15,782 nt of DNA, taken from assembly GCA_002449635.1 (NCBI GenBank), contig DJXF01000038.1:1-15782 (forward strand), given 5' to 3'. The position numbers were made by a program, and so were the translations under genes. This DNA is from Clostridiales bacterium UBA7011 (GTDB lineage Bacteria; Bacillota; Clostridia; Oscillospirales; Butyricicoccaceae). The notes under the pieces were generated by a model. It did not search any database. It was not told the DNA's origin and saw only the letters and a program-made list of their open reading frames with translations. This document shows, in pieces, positions 13,889 to 15,782 of the stretch (position 1 is the stretch's first letter; each line of letters starts with the position of its first letter).

Positions 13889-14267
13889 ACGCTTCGATGC
13901 CAAAGCTGCGGAAATATTTTTTCAGCTTTCGCAATATGCTGTTTGCGGTGCGCAGCAGCTGCTGTGCGGTCTGCCGGTCTTCTCCGAAAAGATCCGCCTC
14001 GTCAAGCGCCTCGTTCAGCAGATCGCGGTGATCTTCTGTCAGATGACATACCACCAGCAAATCTGCCGATTTGAACTGATTGTCCGCCAGCAGGAACTGA
14101 TCCTGAATGCGGTCGAGATTTTCGCTGAATGCAGTCAGATGCTCCCGTTCCTCGCCGGACAGCTCCTCCTCCTGCAGCGTGCGCTCGATATCCTCTGCGT
14201 AAAATTGAAGAACGGACAGACAGAATTCCAGTTCCTCCGCCGTCAATGTGCTTCCGATGTCGTTCAT
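13887..14267 (-). CDS. Acidic helical hypothetical protein (126 residues)
   Basis: The protein begins MNDIGSTLTAEELEF. It is rich in Glu, Asp, Leu and Gln and appears all-helical, with heptad-like stretches (ERTLQEEELSGEEREHL, LLRTANSILRKLKKYF), an acidic body and a basic C-terminal helix. It has no cysteine motif, signal peptide or membrane segment. The start at 14267 has a perfect AGGAGG (14282-14277), and a promoter lies upstream, so it is well supported as a gene. It is divergent from the DegV-family gene and shares a 162-bp intergenic region with it. The family is not recognised. A scaffold or protein-binding role would be a guess. Confidence 0.8.
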   Translation of the reverse strand: MNDIGSTLTAEELEFCLSVLQFYAEDIERTLQEEELSGEEREHLTAFSENLDRIQDQFLLADNQFKSADLLVVCHLTEDHRDLLNEALDEADLFGEDRQTAQQLLRTANSILRKLKKYFRSFGIEA

Positions 14268-14295
14268 AGATGTATTCCTCCTGTGCCTGACTTCT

Positions 14296-14324
14296 ATTTT
14301 ACTATGGAATGCCTGTGCAGGCAA
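14296..14324 (-). promoter_or_regulatory. Sigma-A promoter of the acidic protein gene
   Basis: On the minus strand TTGCCT (14324-14319), a 17-bp spacer and TAAAAT (14301-14296) are present. The spacer and -35 box contain the palindrome GCCTGTGCAGGC (14311-14322), with one central mismatch pair region. Confidence 0.65.
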
Positions 14325-14356
14325 GCAGAAAAAACCGGCGGAATAGGGAATACCAC

Positions 14357-14385
14357 TTGACAATTATTCTGCGTTATGTAATACT
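14357..14385 (+). promoter_or_regulatory. Sigma-A promoter of the DegV-family gene
   Basis: A perfect TTGACA (14357-14362), a 17-bp spacer and AATACT (14380-14385) are present. The A+T-rich surroundings are typical of a strong promoter. The leader is about 38 nt. Confidence 0.75.
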
Positions 14386-14429
14386 ATTCAATGTAGTTAT
14401 CAAAACTATTTTATGTATGAGGGCAGACA

Positions 14430-15281
14430 ATGAAACAGAGAAATACCGTGATTGTAGTCGACTCGGGATGTGATATCCCGCAGTCTTTTGTCGAACAATA
14501 CCATATCAAGGTTGCCCCTCTCCGTATTTCCTACGAGGAGGAGAGCCATCTGGACAGCGTCGAGCTGGCCTACGAAGTATACCGCCGGTTCCCGCAGGAA
14601 ATCCCGCACACTTCCACACCGGTCATGCAGGATTTCTATGATCTTGTCGAGGAGATCAAGGCGGAGGGCTATGAAAATGTCATCGGCGTGTTCATCTCCA
14701 GCGGACTGAGCAGCACCTGCCAGACGGCAAAAATGGTGCTGGATGAGCACCCGGAGCTGAATTCCTTTGTTCTGGATACGAAAAATATTTCCATCGGCGC
14801 AGGTCTGCTTGCGATGTGGGCAGCCGTTCAGCTGGAACAGGGCCTGTCCTTTGGCGAGGTGTGTCAGAAGCTGCCGCAGAAGGTTGCGGATTCCAAGGTG
14901 TTCTTTTATATGGACACACTGGAATATCTGCGCAAGGGCGGACGCATCGGCGCGGTGACATCGGTTGTCGGCGGCCTGCTGAAGATCAAGCCGATTATTT
15001 CGTGCAGTGCGGAAGGCACATATTATACGGTCGAAAAGATTCGCGGCGCAAAGGCGGGTGTTCAGAAGCTGATCGGGCATGCGGCAAAAAAATGCGGGGA
15101 AAATTCCGCATGGCTTGCGCTGATGAATGGCGGCGCGGCGGAGACGGCGAAACAGGTCAGACCGATTCTGCAGGATGCCATTCGGAAGGGAAAGATTGTC
15201 GCGGAGAGTCAGATTACAGCGTCCATGGCGGTGCACACCGGTCCGGGTCTGCTGGGCATCGGCGTTCTTGTCAATCCGTAA
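14430..15281 (+). CDS. DegV-family fatty-acid-binding protein
   Basis: This 283-residue cytoplasmic protein belongs to a family that binds a fatty acid between two alpha/beta domains. Members of the FakB type present it to FakA kinase for phosphorylation. The family blocks are clear: VDSGCDIP (residues 10-17), HTSTP (60-64), VFISSGLSSTCQTA (87-100), LEYLRKGGRIG near 164, KIKPII, and a final GPGLLGIGVL. The length is normal. The start at 14430 has GAGGG about 7 bases upstream and a strong promoter. No fakA kinase gene is in the window, so a FakB role is possible but unproven. It is followed by its own terminator and transcribed divergently from the acidic orphan gene. Confidence 0.95.
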   Translation: MKQRNTVIVVDSGCDIPQSFVEQYHIKVAPLRISYEEESHLDSVELAYEVYRRFPQEIPHTSTPVMQDFYDLVEEIKAEGYENVIGVFISSGLSSTCQTAKMVLDEHPELNSFVLDTKNISIGAGLLAMWAAVQLEQGLSFGEVCQKLPQKVADSKVFFYMDTLEYLRKGGRIGAVTSVVGGLLKIKPIISCSAEGTYYTVEKIRGAKAGVQKLIGHAAKKCGENSAWLALMNGGAAETAKQVRPILQDAIRKGKIVAESQITASMAVHTGPGLLGIGVLVNP

Positions 15282-15311
15282 CTGTGATACCGAAAATCAA
15301 ATGATGAAATC

Positions 15312-15366
15312 AATGCCGTTCTTCTCAGCGCTTTGTGCTGGAAAGAGCGGCATTTTTGCGTTTTTT
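15312..15366 (+). terminator. Intrinsic terminator of the DegV-family gene
   Basis: A 12-bp stem (15312-15323 with 15343-15354, one G-T pair) holds an inner AGC/GCT arm and is followed by TTTTTGCGTTTTTT. Confidence 0.88.
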
Positions 15367-15529
15367 GGTGTACTGTGCATTCCTTTTGCCGGCATGATAC
15401 CCGTTCAACTTGCCGTATGTCAAGCGGGACAGGTAGCATCATGTGCTTTTTGGCATCAACTGATAAGACTGCCGCAATTGAGATCGGCTATCTGCTGTTT
15501 GAATGCCGGAGATCTCCACATCTAAGATT

Positions 15530-15782
15530 TCAACCCACAACCAGCTTATTTGTCTTCTTCAAATACTTCGCCGGAATGGGATGATCCAGCCGCCATGTGA
15601 TATTCATAGGCTTTTCGCCCTCGTGCTTTACGTAGTTTGCCGTTCCGAGATAAGTGTAAGCCTCGGCGCCGCCCGTGATCCGGTCGGCCTTGAACTCGCG
15701 GACGAACAACAGCACGCGGCTGCCTTTCTCCCTGTGATGAATGTACCGCTGGCCGGCGGAGGACCGCTCCGCCGTGGTGCTC
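15530..15782 (-). CDS. C-terminus of a DUF3427-type helicase (partial)
   Basis: The frame is open from the right edge to TGA at 15532-15530, giving 84 residues. It includes GQRYIHHREKGS, VLLFVREFKADRITGGAEAY, TYLGTANYV, MNITWRLDHPIPAKYLKKTN and a final LVVG. I recognise this as the end of the DUF3427 domain, which is usually the last part of large DEAD/DEAH helicases with an N-terminal phospholipase-D-like nuclease domain. The catalytic parts would lie beyond the window, so activity cannot be judged. A GTG at 15715 is only an internal valine. No clear terminator follows on the minus strand within 150 bases. The gene is convergent with the DegV gene. Confidence 0.8.
   Translation of the reverse strand, partial: STTAERSSAGQRYIHHREKGSRVLLFVREFKADRITGGAEAYTYLGTANYVKHEGEKPMNITWRLDHPIPAKYLKKTNKLVVG

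Noticed and set aside
1..15782. CRISPR array, rRNA, insertion sequence or transposase
   Set aside because: No regularly spaced repeat array, rRNA segment or transposase motif was seen on either strand.

Overview
This window looks like a chromosomal segment from a moderately high-GC Firmicute, most likely a gut clostridium of the Oscillospiraceae/Butyricicoccaceae kind. The reasons are strong AGGAGG-type ribosome sites, consensus sigma-A promoters with 17-bp spacers, compact hairpin terminators, and families common there (EFR1 ferredoxin, DegV, DtxR, RecQ, UppP). The assignment is an inference. Most genes are ordinary housekeeping or metabolic genes, each largely in its own transcription unit.

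Region 1-800 differs from the rest. It is visibly A+T-rich and holds the 3' end of an unidentified gene, a translationally coupled lysine-rich protein with a winged-helix-like C-terminus, a possible 33-codon ORF, a 22-bp inverted repeat, four copies of TCAAATTG (two inside a tandem 15-bp repeat) and several hairpins. It abuts the 3' side of a tRNA-Ser(CGA) gene. It is therefore a candidate end of an integrated element, but no att repeat is visible in the window.

Region 831-5075 holds tRNA-Ser(CGA), with its own promoter and terminator, and a DtxR-family metal-dependent repressor, both on the minus strand. A divergent pair of aminoacyl-tRNA synthetases follows: a long GluRS (gltX) and GlnRS (glnS). 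GlnRS in a Firmicute is unusual and suggests acquisition. Region 5091-7937 holds undecaprenyl-diphosphatase (uppP, minus) divergent from the helicase recQ.

Region 7965-9108 holds a 38-residue one-helix membrane peptide gene with its own promoter and terminator, directly before an EFR1-type flavodoxin/ferredoxin gene. Region 9063-12404 holds a minus-strand P-loop ATPase/kinase fused to a CYTH domain, then an acyltransferase-3 membrane protein that has Ser where the family's conserved His should be, then an aldo/keto reductase. Region 12512-15366 holds an MFS transporter, an acidic helical orphan protein and a divergent DegV-family lipid-binding protein. The right edge holds the last 84 codons of a minus-strand gene ending in what I recognise as a DUF3427 helicase C-terminus.

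No complete novel multi-gene system is evident. The most promising leads are the small membrane peptide with its terminator ahead of EFR1, the P-loop/CYTH fusion, the His-lacking acyltransferase, and the foreign-looking left flank.
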